NCBI RefSeq assembly: GCF_018070325.1
Contig: NZ_JAGPXY010000002.1
Location: forward strand, 124,001-188,000
Direction: 5' to 3'
Length of the DNA: 64,000 nucleotides
From: Micromonospora sp. H61
GTDB taxonomy: Bacteria; Actinomycetota; Actinomycetes; Mycobacteriales; Micromonosporaceae
The number at the start of each line of letters is the position of its first letter. The first letter of the stretch is position 1. The notes below the pieces were generated by a model that worked only from the letters and a program-made list of their open reading frames with translations, was not told where the DNA came from and made no database searches. Of this stretch, positions 25,209 to 34,620 are shown in pieces. Made by a program: the position numbers and the translations under genes.

Positions 25209-26894
25209 ATGCCAGCCCCGGCCACCTCTGACGCCCGGCGTCAACCACTGCTGCTGACCATGCTCTTCTGGGCGGGCGTCGCGCTCGCGCCGGTGGCGGC
25301 GCTGATCCTGCTGGTGGCCGACGGCAATGGCCCGCTGCGTTTCGCCGCGGTGCTCGCCATCCTCGCGGTGGTGCTGATCGGCCTCTCCATCGCGTTGCGG
25401 CCCGACGGCGAGGGCGCCTCGGCGCGGACCGACGAATTGCTGGACGAGATCGAGGAACTGCGTCGGGAGCTGCGCGGCGAGATCGTGGCCGCCGCCCAGC
25501 GCGGTAACCAGGCCCTCGACCAGGCGCAACGGGCCCACGAGGGGATCGCCGCGGTGCGCCGCCGTCTCGACGCCAGCGGTGCCGCCCTCGCCGGTGCCGC
25601 CCCCACTGTCGAGCCGGCGGGCGCCGGACGGGCGCGGGTGGCTGCCGTCGAGCCGCCGGTGGACGACACGCCGGTGGCCCGTAACCGTGGCGACGCGCCG
25701 GCCGGCCGAGCCCGGGTGTCCGGCCCCGACGACGCGCCCCGGTGGGGGCGCCCCGAGCACGCGGACGACGACGAGCCGGCGTACGCCCGGGAGGCCCCCG
25801 AGCCGCCGGCCGCCGCCGGGATGTACGGCGGGGAACGGCCGGCCGCCACCGCGTACGGCTCGGCCCGTCCCCGGGAGCACGACCGCCCCGAGGCCGCGCA
25901 CCGGCCGGGTGGCGTGGTCCGACACACCGAGACCGTGCACGTCACCACCCGGCACACGGTGGTGGACGGTGGCCCGGCCGAGCCGGCCGGGCGCTACGGC
26001 GGCGGGTACGCCGGTCAGTGGACCGCACCCGCGCAGGAGTGGACCCGCGGCGACGCCGATCAGCCCCCGCGGCCGTCCGGCCGGGCGAGGAGCGAGCCGG
26101 AGCAGCACCCCAGGGCCGGGTACGGCGACGAGCCGGGCTGGACGGGCCGCCGCGACGAACCGGAGTGGACCGATCGGCGTGACGCCTACGCCCAGCCCGA
26201 CGAGCCCGCCCCGGCGGCCCGGTCACACCGCACCCCGGAGAGACCGGCGGCGGAATCCTGGGACAGCCCTGACGACCGGGGCTGGTCGGAGCAGCGCGAC
26301 CGGACGGGGGCCGCCGCACCGCAGCCCGGGCCGCCGCTGCGGGCCGACGACACCGGCGAGTACTGGTCGCAGTTGCGGGCCGGTGACCGGTGGGCCGCCG
26401 TCCGCGACGTCGAGAACGGTCGCGAGTTGCGGGTCGGCGAACGTCGGGCCGAGGTGCACGCCGACGCCACCGGCACCGAGTACCGGGTGGCCGACCGCTG
26501 GGCCGCCGTCCGTCACGAGGAGCCGCGCCGTGACGAGGACGCCGCCCGCTACGAGGAACCGCGCCGTCACGAGGAACCGCGCCGTCACGAGGAACCGCGC
26601 CGCCACGAGGACGCCGGCCGCTACGAGGAGCCGCGCCGCCACGAGGCCGCCGGCCGGTATGAAGAACCCCGCCGCCACGACGGTGGTCGACGGGTCGAGC
26701 CGGGAAGGCCCGCGCTGCCGGTGGGCGGTGTGCCGGTGCCGGACGAGTGGCGCCCACCGCGCCAACGCGGCCACCAGGCGGAACCCGCGCCGGAACGGAC
26801 CGGCCGGCGGCGGGTCGACGAGCGCTACGGCTACCCGCCGCAGGACGACGTGCCGCGTGCCGGCGGCGCGCCACCCACCGACCGCTGGCGGTGA
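25209..26894 (+). CDS. Membrane protein with coiled coil and long disordered charged tail
   Basis: 561 residues, no recognised family. Two membrane segments near the N-terminus (about 15-38 and 43-62), a coiled-coil-like helix (about 75-125, DELLDEIEELRRELRGE), then some 430 residues rich in Arg, Glu, Pro, Gly and Asp that look disordered. The tail holds DRWAAVR twice (26386 and 26491) and a tandem block of the hexapeptide RRHEEP (26511-26681). Such proteins often act as cytosolic scaffolds tethered to the membrane; that is inference only. Confidence 0.8.
   Translation: MPAPATSDARRQPLLLTMLFWAGVALAPVAALILLVADGNGPLRFAAVLAILAVVLIGLSIALRPDGEGASARTDELLDEIEELRRELRGEIVAAAQRGNQALDQAQRAHEGIAAVRRRLDASGAALAGAAPTVEPAGAGRARVAAVEPPVDDTPVARNRGDAPAGRARVSGPDDAPRWGRPEHADDDEPAYAREAPEPPAAAGMYGGERPAATAYGSARPREHDRPEAAHRPGGVVRHTETVHVTTRHTVVDGGPAEPAGRYGGGYAGQWTAPAQEWTRGDADQPPRPSGRARSEPEQHPRAGYGDEPGWTGRRDEPEWTDRRDAYAQPDEPAPAARSHRTPERPAAESWDSPDDRGWSEQRDRTGAAAPQPGPPLRADDTGEYWSQLRAGDRWAAVRDVENGRELRVGERRAEVHADATGTEYRVADRWAAVRHEEPRRDEDAARYEEPRRHEEPRRHEEPRRHEDAGRYEEPRRHEAAGRYEEPRRHDGGRRVEPGRPALPVGGVPVPDEWRPPRQRGHQAEPAPERTGRRRVDERYGYPPQDDVPRAGGAPPTDRWR
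26511..26681 (+). repeat. Tandem 18-bp coding repeats (hexapeptide RRHEEP and variants)
   Basis: Perfect and near-perfect 18-bp units such as CGTCACGAGGAACCGCGC encode RHEEPR; three identical peptide units are followed by variants with HEDAGRYEEP and HEAAGRYEEP. The near-identity at DNA level points to recent slippage or duplication, so copy number probably varies between strains. Confidence 0.8.
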
Positions 26895-26912
26895 CCGGTC
26901 AGGCGGCTCGGG

Positions 26913-28100
26913 TCACTTGTCGATGTCGCCGACCACGAAGAACATCGAACCGAGGATCGCGATCAGATCCGGGACCAGGCAGCCGGGGAGCAGGGTGGCC
27001 AACGCCTGCACGTTCGCGTACGAGGCGGTGCGCAGCTTTAACCGCCACGGCGTCTTCTCGCCCCGCGACACCAGGTAGTAGCCGTTGATGCCGAGCGGGT
27101 TCTCCGTCCAGGCGTACGTGTGCCCCTCCGGCGCCTTGAGCACCTTCGGCAGCCGGGTGTTGATCGGCCCGGTCAGCCGGTCCACCCGGTCGAGGCACTG
27201 CTCGGCGAGGTCCAGTGACGCGTACACCTGGTCGAGCAGCACCTCGAAACGGGCGTGGCAGTCGCCGGCGGTCTTGGTGACCACCGGCACGTCCAGCTCG
27301 TCGTAGGCCAGGTAGGGGTCGTCGCGGCGCAGGTCCAGGTCGAGCCCGGACGCGCGGGCCACCGGGCCGGACGCGCCGAACGCGGCGGCGTCCGCGGCGG
27401 ACAGCACACCCACGCCGACGGTACGGGCCAGGAAGATCTCGTTACGCCGGATCAGGTGGTCCAGGTCGGGCAACCGGCGGCGTACCTCGCCGATCGCCGC
27501 GCGGGCCCGTCCGGTCCACCCGTACGGCACCTCTTCCTTGAGGCCACCCACCCGGTTGAACATGTAGTGGATCCGACCGCCGGAGACCTCCTCCATCACC
27601 GCCTGGATGGTCTCGCGTTCCCGGAAGGCGTAGAAGATCGGCGTGATCGCCCCGATCTCCAACGGGTACGAGCCGAGGAACATCAGGTGGTTCAGCACCC
27701 GGTTCAGCTCCGCGAGGGCCATCCGCAGCCAGGTGGCCCGCTCCGGCACCTCCATGCCCATCAGGCGTTCCACAGCGAGCACCACACCCAGCTCGTTGGA
27801 GAACGCCGAGAGCCAGTCGTGCCGGTTGGCCAGCACGATGATCTGCCGGTAGTCACGCACCTCGAAGAGCTTCTCCGCGCCCCGGTGCATGTAACCGACA
27901 ATCGGTTCACAGGCGACCACGCGCTCGCCGTCGAGCACCAGCTTCAACCGCAGCACACCATGGGTGGAGGGGTGCTGCGGGCCGATGTTCAGCACCATGT
28001 CGGTGCCGAGCTGCTGATCACCGGTGCCGGCGATCAGCCCGGCCCCGGTGCCGACGGTCAGTTCACGGAGGTCCCCGGCGTCGGTGGTCATGCCCGTCAT
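26913..28100 (-). CDS. Orphan NuoD-like (49 kDa) NADH dehydrogenase subunit
   Basis: 395 residues related to complex I subunit D. Shows [15 protein letters not shown] (39-53), [12 protein letters not shown] (69-80), the LNHLMFLG region, [14 protein letters not shown] and the C-terminal [20 protein letters not shown]. No other nuo gene is in the window, so this is a stand-alone copy. The ATG at 28100 overlaps the methyltransferase stop by ATGA, which fixes the start and couples the two. Arg73 in HRGAEK corresponds to the arginine of human NDUFS2 that NDUFAF7 dimethylates. It may serve an alternative complex I or hydrogenase-like assembly. Confidence 0.92.
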   Translation of the reverse strand: MTGMTTDAGDLRELTVGTGAGLIAGTGDQQLGTDMVLNIGPQHPSTHGVLRLKLVLDGERVVACEPIVGYMHRGAEKLFEVRDYRQIIVLANRHDWLSAFSNELGVVLAVERLMGMEVPERATWLRMALAELNRVLNHLMFLGSYPLEIGAITPIFYAFRERETIQAVMEEVSGGRIHYMFNRVGGLKEEVPYGWTGRARAAIGEVRRRLPDLDHLIRRNEIFLARTVGVGVLSAADAAAFGASGPVARASGLDLDLRRDDPYLAYDELDVPVVTKTAGDCHARFEVLLDQVYASLDLAEQCLDRVDRLTGPINTRLPKVLKAPEGHTYAWTENPLGINGYYLVSRGEKTPWRLKLRTASYANVQALATLLPGCLVPDLIAILGSMFFVVGDIDK

Positions 28101-29263
28101 CGTGCCACGGCCGGCCCGAGCGGGATGCCGACCGGCTGGCGCAACCACCAGTGCCCGCCGAGCCCGGCCGGGTCGGTCAGTTCGGCCACCGCCGACGCGG
28201 CGGCCAGCGCCCGCACGTAGCCGACCGGGTCGGTGCCGGCCAGGCTGAGCGGTGGTCGCCCGCCGTCGGCCCCGAGCGCCCGCAGCGCCTCCCGCTGCAA
28301 GACCAGGGAGTACGCGCACCGGGCGACCGCCGCACCAGCGGAGGCCACCGAATCCATTGCCACGTGCGCGGTGACATCACTCGACCCGTCGGGAACCGGA
28401 GGCACCTGCCGTCCACCCCGGTACCCGGTCAACGTCCCGTTCACCGGCCTGCTCTCCCGCAGGTGCCCGTAGTCGACTGCCACTGCCAGCCCTCGGCTGA
28501 TCTTCCTCACCGCGTCGGCCCAAGCTTCGTCCCTGGTCCGGCCGATCTCGGCTCGTCTGTGGTTGCTGTGGGGGGTTTCGGGGCCGGGCCACCAGGTGGT
28601 GAGCCAGTCGAGATCATCGGGGCTGACCAGCTCGCCAACTGATTCGGCACCGCTCTTGGAATCGACGAGCAGGTATCGCCAGCCGTCCTCGGTGTGTGCT
28701 GCGACGTCCAGCGGGACGTTGTCCAACCATTCGGTGGCGAGTAGCACTCCGGTGATCCTGTCGGGGATCTCGGCTGTCCAGTTGATCTCCTCGGGCAGGT
28801 TCTCGGGGCGGTCCGCGTACTCGACGGCTGTGAAGCGCACGCGGTCCGCGAGTGGCGGGCGGGCGGCGACCGACGACGGCTCGTCGGGCGACCGACGGAC
28901 GGAGGCCGTGGGAGTCAGGGTTTCCGGGGAGCCCGCCCGCGCAGGGATCAAGCCTGACCGCCCGGAGCGGGTGGGCTCCCCGGAAACCCCCACCGCAACC
29001 CCGACGGCGGGTGCGGAAGCGACGAGCCCCAGCAGGCTTTGCAGCAGTTCCCCACGCCCAGCGCCCACGTCGACCACGTCAAGTCGCGAGGGGTGGCCGA
29101 GGGCGGCGTCCACCTCAGTGACGAGGCGCAGCAGGGCGGTGGCGAAGGCCGGGGACGCGTGCACGCTGGTGCGGAAGTGGTCGGCCGGCCCGGTGTCGGC
29201 GACGAAGAAGCCGCCCGGCCCGTAGAGGGCCCGGCTCATCGCGTCTCGCCAGGCGATCGACAT
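28097..29263 (-). CDS. MidA/NDUFAF7-family SAM-dependent methyltransferase
   Basis: 388 residues of the DUF185 family. Evidence: [20 protein letters not shown] at 13-32, SAM motif [13 protein letters not shown] (63-74), [10 protein letters not shown], the ATEWLDNVP block, VAVDYGHL and [13 protein letters not shown]. Human NDUFAF7 dimethylates an arginine of NDUFS2, the NuoD homologue, and here the gene overlaps a nuoD-like gene by ATGA, so that protein is the obvious candidate substrate. Residues about 92-115 come from a 72-bp palindrome inserted in a loop after motif I. GGAG lies 7 nt before the ATG. Protein-arginine methylation is inferred from the family. Confidence 0.88.
   Translation of the reverse strand: MSIAWRDAMSRALYGPGGFFVADTGPADHFRTSVHASPAFATALLRLVTEVDAALGHPSRLDVVDVGAGRGELLQSLLGLVASAPAVGVAVGVSGEPTRSGRSGLIPARAGSPETLTPTASVRRSPDEPSSVAARPPLADRVRFTAVEYADRPENLPEEINWTAEIPDRITGVLLATEWLDNVPLDVAAHTEDGWRYLLVDSKSGAESVGELVSPDDLDWLTTWWPGPETPHSNHRRAEIGRTRDEAWADAVRKISRGLAVAVDYGHLRESRPVNGTLTGYRGGRQVPPVPDGSSDVTAHVAMDSVASAGAAVARCAYSLVLQREALRALGADGGRPPLSLAGTDPVGYVRALAAASAVAELTDPAGLGGHWWLRQPVGIPLGPAVAR
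28918..28989. repeat. 72-bp palindromic element in frame inside the methyltransferase gene
   Basis: Arms 28918-28940 and 28967-28989 are complementary at 22 of 23 positions; the loop is 26 nt. Total length is 72 bp, exactly 24 codons, so the frame is kept. It encodes a Gly/Ser/Arg/Pro-rich loop. Looks like a MITE/REP-type unit; I see no flanking target duplication. Confidence 0.75.
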
Positions 29264-29297
29264 CAGGTCACTCCAGGTCCAGGGTGCGGCATGCGGT

Positions 29298-29357
29298 GAT
29301 CAGGTGATGAAAAGTAGGTCAGAAACGATCCGGGTGCCTATTTTTCATCACTTGATC
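29298..29357. repeat. Imperfect palindrome between divergent genes
   Basis: Arms 29298-29318 and 29337-29357 (21 nt) match at 19 positions, loop 18 nt. Much more AT-rich than its surroundings (GTGATGAAAA in one arm, TTTTTCATCAC in the other). It lies between the methyltransferase and DUF2520 genes, in a 265-nt gap. It may be a dispersed repeat or a regulatory hairpin. Confidence 0.7.
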
Positions 29358-29455
29358 AAGCTGGTCGCGGGAACGCGCTGGTGGGGGCGCTTCTGCGGTG
29401 GTCGGGGACGGTGGCGGAGGGCACTTCCGGGGGTGGTGAAGGTTTTCACACATGC

Positions 29456-29486
29456 TTGTCCGGGTTCGGTAGGCCGGGCGCATACT
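29456..29486 (+). promoter_or_regulatory. Possible promoter of the DUF2520-panC-panD operon
   Basis: TTGTCC (29456-29461) and CATACT (29481-29486) separated by 19 nt, about 43 nt before the ATG. The spacing is long, so this is tentative. Confidence 0.3.
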
Positions 29487-29528
29487 TGCGATCGACCGGT
29501 ACCCCTTCTCGAGGACTGGATCGTCGTC

Positions 29529-30503
29529 ATGAGCGCACCGTTGCGCCCGCGTCCGGCCGGCCCAACCGGGCCCGTCGTCTCGTGGGATAGCGCCGTTCCC
29601 GGCGCCCGCGCCACCTCCCGTCTGCTCACCGTCGGTGTCGTTGGCGCCGGTCGGGTTGGCGCCGTGCTGGGCGCCGCGCTCGCCGCCGCCGGGCACCGGG
29701 TGGTTGCCGTCTCCGGCAGCTCCGGAGCCAGCCGCGCCCGCCTCGCCCTGCTGTTGCCCGAGGTGCCTCGCCGCCCGGTCACCGCCGTGGCCCACGCCGC
29801 CGCCGACCTGCTGCTGATCGCGGTGCCGGACGACAAACTGGCCGGTGTGGTGACCGACCTCGCGGAGCGGGATGCGCTGCACCCGGGCCAGATCGTCGCG
29901 CACACCTCGGGAGCGCACGGCCTGACCGTGCTGGGGCCGGCCGTCGCGGCCGGCGCCCGGCCGCTCGCCCTGCACCCCGCGATGACCTTCACCGGTACGC
30001 CGGACGACCTGGCCCGGCTGGACGGCATCTCGTACGGGGTGACCGCCCCGGCGGAGTTGCGTCCGCTGGCTGCCCGGCTGGTCGCCGACCTCGGTGGCGT
30101 GCCCGAGTGGGTGGCCGAGGCGGATCGTCCGCTCTACCACGCCGCGTTGGCTCACGGCGCGAACCACCTGGTGACTCTGGTCAACGAGGCGACCGACCGG
30201 TTGCGGGACGCCGGGGTGTCCCGGCCGGAGAAGGTGCTCGCCCCGCTGCTGCGGACCGCCCTGGAGAACGCGCTGCGGCTCGGCGACGACGCGTTGACCG
30301 GCCCGGTCTCCCGCGGCGACGCGGGCACCGTGCAGCGGCACCTGGCCCGGTTGACGGCCACCGCACCGGAGTCCGTTCCCGCGTACCTGGCGTTGGCCCG
30401 TCGTACCGCCGACCGGGCGATCGCCGCCGGCCGGCTGCGGCCGGTGGACGCACAGTCGCTGCTCGGCGTGTTGGCCGACAGCGGTCGGGAGGTGGCGGCA
30501 TGA
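29529..30503 (+). CDS. Rossmann-fold and DUF2520 domain oxidoreductase-like protein
   Basis: 324 residues. N-terminal NAD(P)-binding fold with [20 protein letters not shown] (about 38-57), then [10 protein letters not shown] and a C-terminal DUF2520 helical domain ([16 protein letters not shown]). The family resembles ketopantoate reductase PanE and F420-dependent reductases. Directly upstream of panC (ATGA overlap), so it may provide the ketopantoate reductase step or a related one; that is unproven. A ribosome binding site is not obvious at the ATG. Confidence 0.88.
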   Translation: MSAPLRPRPAGPTGPVVSWDSAVPGARATSRLLTVGVVGAGRVGAVLGAALAAAGHRVVAVSGSSGASRARLALLLPEVPRRPVTAVAHAAADLLLIAVPDDKLAGVVTDLAERDALHPGQIVAHTSGAHGLTVLGPAVAAGARPLALHPAMTFTGTPDDLARLDGISYGVTAPAELRPLAARLVADLGGVPEWVAEADRPLYHAALAHGANHLVTLVNEATDRLRDAGVSRPEKVLAPLLRTALENALRLGDDALTGPVSRGDAGTVQRHLARLTATAPESVPAYLALARRTADRAIAAGRLRPVDAQSLLGVLADSGREVAA

Positions 30504-31348
30504 CCCAGGTGGTGCACACGCGCGCCGAGTTGGCCGAGGCCCGGGCCGGGCTGAAGGGCACCGTCGGGGTGGTGATGACCATGGGCGCGCTGCACTCCGG
30601 GCACGAGACGTTGCTGCGCGCGGCCCGGGAACAGGCCGACCACGTGCTGGTTACGGTCTTCGTGAACCCGTTGCAGTTCGGGCCGAACGAGGACTTCGAC
30701 CGCTACCCGCGCACCCTCGACGCCGACCTGGAGGTGTGCCGGCGGGCGGGCGCCGATCTGGTCTTCGCCCCGTCGGTGGCGGACATGTACCCGGACGGTC
30801 AGCCCCGCGTACGCCTCGATCCGGGCCCGCTCGGCGCCGAGCTGGAGGGGGCCAGCCGCCCCGGCTTCTTCCACGGCGTGCTCACTGTGGTGCTGAAGCT
30901 GCTCCAGCTCACCCGGCCGGACCTGGCATTCTTCGGCGAGAAGGACTACCAGCAGCTCACCCTGGTCCGGCGGATGACCCGCGACCTGGACGTGCCGGTC
31001 GAGGTGGTCGGCGTGCCGACCGTTCGGGAGCCGGACGGGCTGGCGCTCTCCAGCCGCAACCGTTACCTGAGCGAGCCGGAGCGGGCCGCCGCGCTGAGTC
31101 TGTCCGCCGCGCTGCGGGCCGGCGCGCAAGCCGCCGACGACGGCCTGGACGCGGGGGCGGTGCTGACCGCCGCGCACGCCGCGTTCGGCGCCGGTACGCC
31201 CGGTGCCCGCCTCGACTACCTGGTGCTCACCGATCCCGAGTTGGAACCGGGGCCGGTGACCGGGCCGGCCCGGCTGGTGATCGCCGCCTGGGTGGGCGCC
31301 ACCCGGTTGATCGACAACGCGGCGATCCGCCTTGCCCCGCGTCCCTGA
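30500..31348 (+). CDS. panC: Pantothenate synthetase (pantoate-beta-alanine ligase)
   Basis: Joins pantoate and beta-alanine with ATP. 282 residues with [15 protein letters not shown] (ATP-binding HxGH), [29 protein letters not shown] and the [13 protein letters not shown]-like loop. GGAGG lies 7 nt before the ATG, which overlaps the previous stop (ATGA). Works with the panD product 45 nt downstream. Confidence 0.97.
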   Translation: MTQVVHTRAELAEARAGLKGTVGVVMTMGALHSGHETLLRAAREQADHVLVTVFVNPLQFGPNEDFDRYPRTLDADLEVCRRAGADLVFAPSVADMYPDGQPRVRLDPGPLGAELEGASRPGFFHGVLTVVLKLLQLTRPDLAFFGEKDYQQLTLVRRMTRDLDVPVEVVGVPTVREPDGLALSSRNRYLSEPERAAALSLSAALRAGAQAADDGLDAGAVLTAAHAAFGAGTPGARLDYLVLTDPELEPGPVTGPARLVIAAWVGATRLIDNAAIRLAPRP

Positions 31349-31392
31349 CCCGGCCGTACCACCCTCCACCGATACCGCGAAAGGCCACTCCG

Positions 31393-31821
31393 ATGTTGCG
31401 GACCATGCTCAAGTCGAAGATCCACCGAGCCACTGTGACCCAGGCCGACCTGCACTACGTCGGTTCGGTGACTGTGGACGAGGATCTGCTCGACGCCGCC
31501 GACCTGCTCCCCGGCGAGCAGGTGGCGATCGTGGACATCACCAATGGCGCCCGGCTGGAGACGTACGTGATCCCGGGCGAGCGGGGCAGCGGCGTGATCG
31601 GCATCAACGGTGCCGCCGCGCACCTGGTGCACCCCGGCGACCTGGTCATCCTGATCTCGTACGGGCAGATGGACGATGCCGAGGCCCGGTCCTACCGGCC
31701 ACGGGTCGTGCACGTCGACGCCGACAACCGCGTGATCGAGTTGGGTACCGATCCGGCTGCGGCGGCGCCTGGCACGGCCGGTAGCCCGGTGCCCAGCCCG
31801 TTGGCCGTGTCCGGAGTCTGA
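31393..31821 (+). CDS. panD: Aspartate 1-decarboxylase precursor
   Basis: Makes beta-alanine for PanC from aspartate. The 142-residue proenzyme has [10 protein letters not shown] with the Gly24-Ser25 self-cleavage site that generates the pyruvoyl group, plus [13 protein letters not shown] and GAAAHL blocks. GAAAGG lies 8 nt before the ATG. The C-terminus is slightly longer than the E. coli enzyme. Confidence 0.97.
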   Translation: MLRTMLKSKIHRATVTQADLHYVGSVTVDEDLLDAADLLPGEQVAIVDITNGARLETYVIPGERGSGVIGINGAAAHLVHPGDLVILISYGQMDDAEARSYRPRVVHVDADNRVIELGTDPAAAAPGTAGSPVPSPLAVSGV

Positions 31822-31917
31822 TCCCGCGTACCGCGATTCCGGTCTGTCACCAGAAGGTCATTTCCGGTTACCCTGGGCACGCTGGCGGAAGCCGGTCGGT
31901 GGCTGGGGGAGGCCGCG

Positions 31918-32814
31918 ATGCGCCGTGCCATGACGACCCTGTTCGCCGCTGCCGTGACGGCAGTGCTGCTGGTGGGCTGTGCCGGGTCCGGCGGCCTGGA
32001 CGGTGATCTGACCGACGACTGGGCGGCGTTGCCGGCACCGTCGGCGTTCACCCCGGCCGCCGGTGTGTGTCACACCGCCGACTTCACCGATCTGGTCAGC
32101 CTGGCCAGCTATGAGCCGGTGGACTGCGCCGGGCCGCACCGCCTGGAGACCGTGCACGTCGGGGCGTTCCCGGCCGAGCGGACGGCCGCTCCGGCGGGTG
32201 GTTCGGTCGAGTTGCGGGGTGCGTTCGCCGAGTGCGACACCCGGGCGACCGGCTACGTGGGTGACGACTGGCGGTCCGGCCGGCTGCGGCTGTCAGTGGC
32301 GCTGCCCAACGGGCCGGGGTGGGCGGCGGGTTCCCGGTGGTTCCGCTGCGACCTCACAGAGCTGACCACTGTCGAGGCGGCAGCCACGGTGGTGGTCCGG
32401 TCGGGCAGTCTGCGGGACGCGTTGAAGGGCCCCACCGGGCTGCGCCTCGGTTGCCAGCAGACCCGCGGTGGCGCCGGCCGGGGTGTGCAGACGCTGACCC
32501 CGGTGGAGTGCGGCACACAGCACGACGCCGAGTTCGTCGGGGTGTGGCGCGCACCGGACCTGGCGTACCCGACCCGGGACGCCGACTGGCTGCCGCTCTA
32601 CACGGGTTGTCGTAGCGTCCTGGCCCGGTACGCGGGCGTACCGGACGACACCAAGCTGCGCTTCCGCAGCGGTGTGGTGGTCCGCCCGCCGGGGGCGGGG
32701 CGCTGGAAGGTCGGTGATCGCGGCGTCCGCTGCTACCTGTGGCTCAGCGACCGTACGGTTGCCGCCTCGCTGAAGGGCGCGGGCCCGGCTGGTCTGCCGG
32801 TCCGGACGAAGTGA
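31918..32814 (+). CDS. Septum-formation family lipoprotein
   Basis: 298 residues: lipobox LLVGC near residue 20, then two copies of a Cys-containing domain (GVCHTADF...YEPVDCAGPHRLETVHVG and, later, LTPVECGTQHDAEFVGVW) typical of the actinobacterial septum-formation family. Likely anchored on the outer face of the membrane. Eight or more Cys suggest disulfides. GGGAGG precedes the ATG by 6 nt. Role in division is only a family label. Confidence 0.82.
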   Translation: MRRAMTTLFAAAVTAVLLVGCAGSGGLDGDLTDDWAALPAPSAFTPAAGVCHTADFTDLVSLASYEPVDCAGPHRLETVHVGAFPAERTAAPAGGSVELRGAFAECDTRATGYVGDDWRSGRLRLSVALPNGPGWAAGSRWFRCDLTELTTVEAAATVVVRSGSLRDALKGPTGLRLGCQQTRGGAGRGVQTLTPVECGTQHDAEFVGVWRAPDLAYPTRDADWLPLYTGCRSVLARYAGVPDDTKLRFRSGVVVRPPGAGRWKVGDRGVRCYLWLSDRTVAASLKGAGPAGLPVRTK

Positions 32815-32922
32815 CCACGGCCTGACGGTCGGCGCGGCGTGGCGCGCGCCGGACGGGGTCGCCCAAAACACTCGTCCCGCCCCCGCAGCCCCGGGCGAGG
32901 ATGGTTCGGGTTGACTGGGGGG

Positions 32923-34620
32923 ATGGACCTCCCGACCGTCGACCTGCCTGCCCTACCCGCGCTGCTGGCCGCGCCCGCGCCCGGCTGGGTGGAGACCACC
33001 GACGTGATCGTGGTGGGTTCCGGCGTGGCCGGGTTGACCGCAGCGCTGCACCTGCGTGAGGCCGGTCTGCACGTCACTGTGGTCACCAAGGTCAACATTG
33101 ACGACGGCTCGACCCGGTGGGCGCAGGGCGGCATCGCCGCCGTGCTCGACCCGGCCGACACCCCGGCGGCGCATGCCCGGGACACCGAGGTCGCCGGGGT
33201 CGGGCTGTGCGACCCGGCGGCGGTCCGGGTGCTGGTCGAGGAGGGTCCGACCCGGCTCCGTGAGCTGATGCGGATCGGCGCCGAGTTCGATCGGCACCCG
33301 GACGGCTCGCTGATGCTGACCCGTGAGGGCGGGCACCGGGCGGACCGGATCGTGCACGCCGGCGGCGACGCCACCGGCGCGGAGGTGCAGCGGGCCCTGC
33401 ACGCCGCTGTGCAGCGCGACCCGTGGATCCGGCTGGTCGAGCACGCCCTCGTGCTGGATCTCCTGCGCGCGCCCGGCGACGGTCCGGACGGGCTCGGCCC
33501 GGCCTGCGGGATCACCCTGCACGTGTTGGGTGAGGGCAGCGAGGACGGCGTCGGCGCGCTGCTGGCCCGTGCCGTGGTGCTCGCCACCGGCGGCATGGGG
33601 CAGATCTTCTCGGCCACCACCAACCCGGCGGTCTCCACCGGGGACGGGGTGGCGCTGGCGCTGCGGGCCGGCGCGGCCGTGACCGACGTGGAGTTCGTCC
33701 AGTTCCACCCGACTGCCCTGATCACCCCGTCCGGCGCGGGGGTGCCCGGGGCGGGGCACGCGCAGCAGCCGCTGGTCTCGGAGGCGTTGCGCGGCGAGGG
33801 CGCGTACCTGGTGGACGCGGACGGCAAGAGGTTCATGGTGGGCCAGCACGAGTTGGCTGAGCTGGCACCCCGGGACGTGGTGGCCAAGGGCATCCACCGG
33901 GTGCTGCTGGCCACCGGCGCGGACCACGTCTTCCTCGACGCGCGGCACCTGGGCGGCGACTTCCTGGCCGGCCGGTTCCCCACCATCGTGGCGTCCTGCC
34001 TGGCGATCGGCGTGGACCCGGCGACCGATCTGATCCCGGTGGCGCCGGCCGCCCACTACGCCTCCGGCGGGGTCCGCACCGATCTGCGCGGCCGTACCTC
34101 CATTCCCGGCCTGTACGCCTGCGGCGAGGTCGCCTGCACCGGCGTGCACGGCGCGAACCGGCTGGCCAGCAACTCGCTGCTGGAGGGTCTGGTCTTCTCC
34201 CGGCGGATCGCCGAGGACATCGCGGCCGGCCTGCCCGAGCAGGCCCAGCCGGCGGGGACCGGTGCCTGGCGTGGCGGGACGGGCTGGGTGCTGCCCGCGG
34301 AGGTGACACCGACCCTGCAACGGGCGATGACCCGGGGGGCCGGGGTGCTCCGATCCGCGGCGACGCTGGCCGGAACGGCCGGGACGTTGACCGAGCTGGG
34401 CGTTGCCCGGGGCCGGCCGAGGACCGCCGACTGGGAGGCGACGAACCTGCTCACCGTGGCGTCGACGCTGGTTGCCGCCGCGTACGCCCGTGGTGAGACC
34501 CGGGGCTGCCACTGGCGGGAGGACTTCCCGACGGCCGACGAACGGTGGCTGGGCCATCTGGTCGGGGCGGTCGGGGCGCAGGGCCGGGTGACGCAACAGT
34601 GGGAGGGGACATCGTCATGA
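32923..34620 (+). CDS. nadB: L-aspartate oxidase
   Basis: FAD enzyme that oxidises aspartate to iminoaspartate, the first step of de novo NAD synthesis. 565 residues: VIVVGSGVAGLTAALHLREAG dinucleotide fold (about 28-48), STRWAQGGIAAV, LATGGMGQIF, FVQFHPTAL, and the FAD block GLYACGEVACTGVHGANRLA (about 396-415). nadC overlaps by ATGA. The quinolinate synthase gene nadA is not in the window. The start is the ATG at 32923; earlier in-frame sequence is Arg/Pro-rich. Confidence 0.96.
   Translation: MDLPTVDLPALPALLAAPAPGWVETTDVIVVGSGVAGLTAALHLREAGLHVTVVTKVNIDDGSTRWAQGGIAAVLDPADTPAAHARDTEVAGVGLCDPAAVRVLVEEGPTRLRELMRIGAEFDRHPDGSLMLTREGGHRADRIVHAGGDATGAEVQRALHAAVQRDPWIRLVEHALVLDLLRAPGDGPDGLGPACGITLHVLGEGSEDGVGALLARAVVLATGGMGQIFSATTNPAVSTGDGVALALRAGAAVTDVEFVQFHPTALITPSGAGVPGAGHAQQPLVSEALRGEGAYLVDADGKRFMVGQHELAELAPRDVVAKGIHRVLLATGADHVFLDARHLGGDFLAGRFPTIVASCLAIGVDPATDLIPVAPAAHYASGGVRTDLRGRTSIPGLYACGEVACTGVHGANRLASNSLLEGLVFSRRIAEDIAAGLPEQAQPAGTGAWRGGTGWVLPAEVTPTLQRAMTRGAGVLRSAATLAGTAGTLTELGVARGRPRTADWEATNLLTVASTLVAAAYARGETRGCHWREDFPTADERWLGHLVGAVGAQGRVTQQWEGTSS

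Noticed and set aside
26511-26681. CRISPR-like array
   Set aside because: Tandem units have no spacers and lie in frame in a gene; they are coding repeats.
28989-29263. Frameshift or truncation in the MidA-like gene
   Set aside because: The frame is intact through the palindrome and all family motifs follow in order.
30107-30499. N-terminal extension of PanC
   Set aside because: It is an alternative frame inside the DUF2520 gene; the ATG at 30500 has a good ribosome binding site and matches the PanC start.
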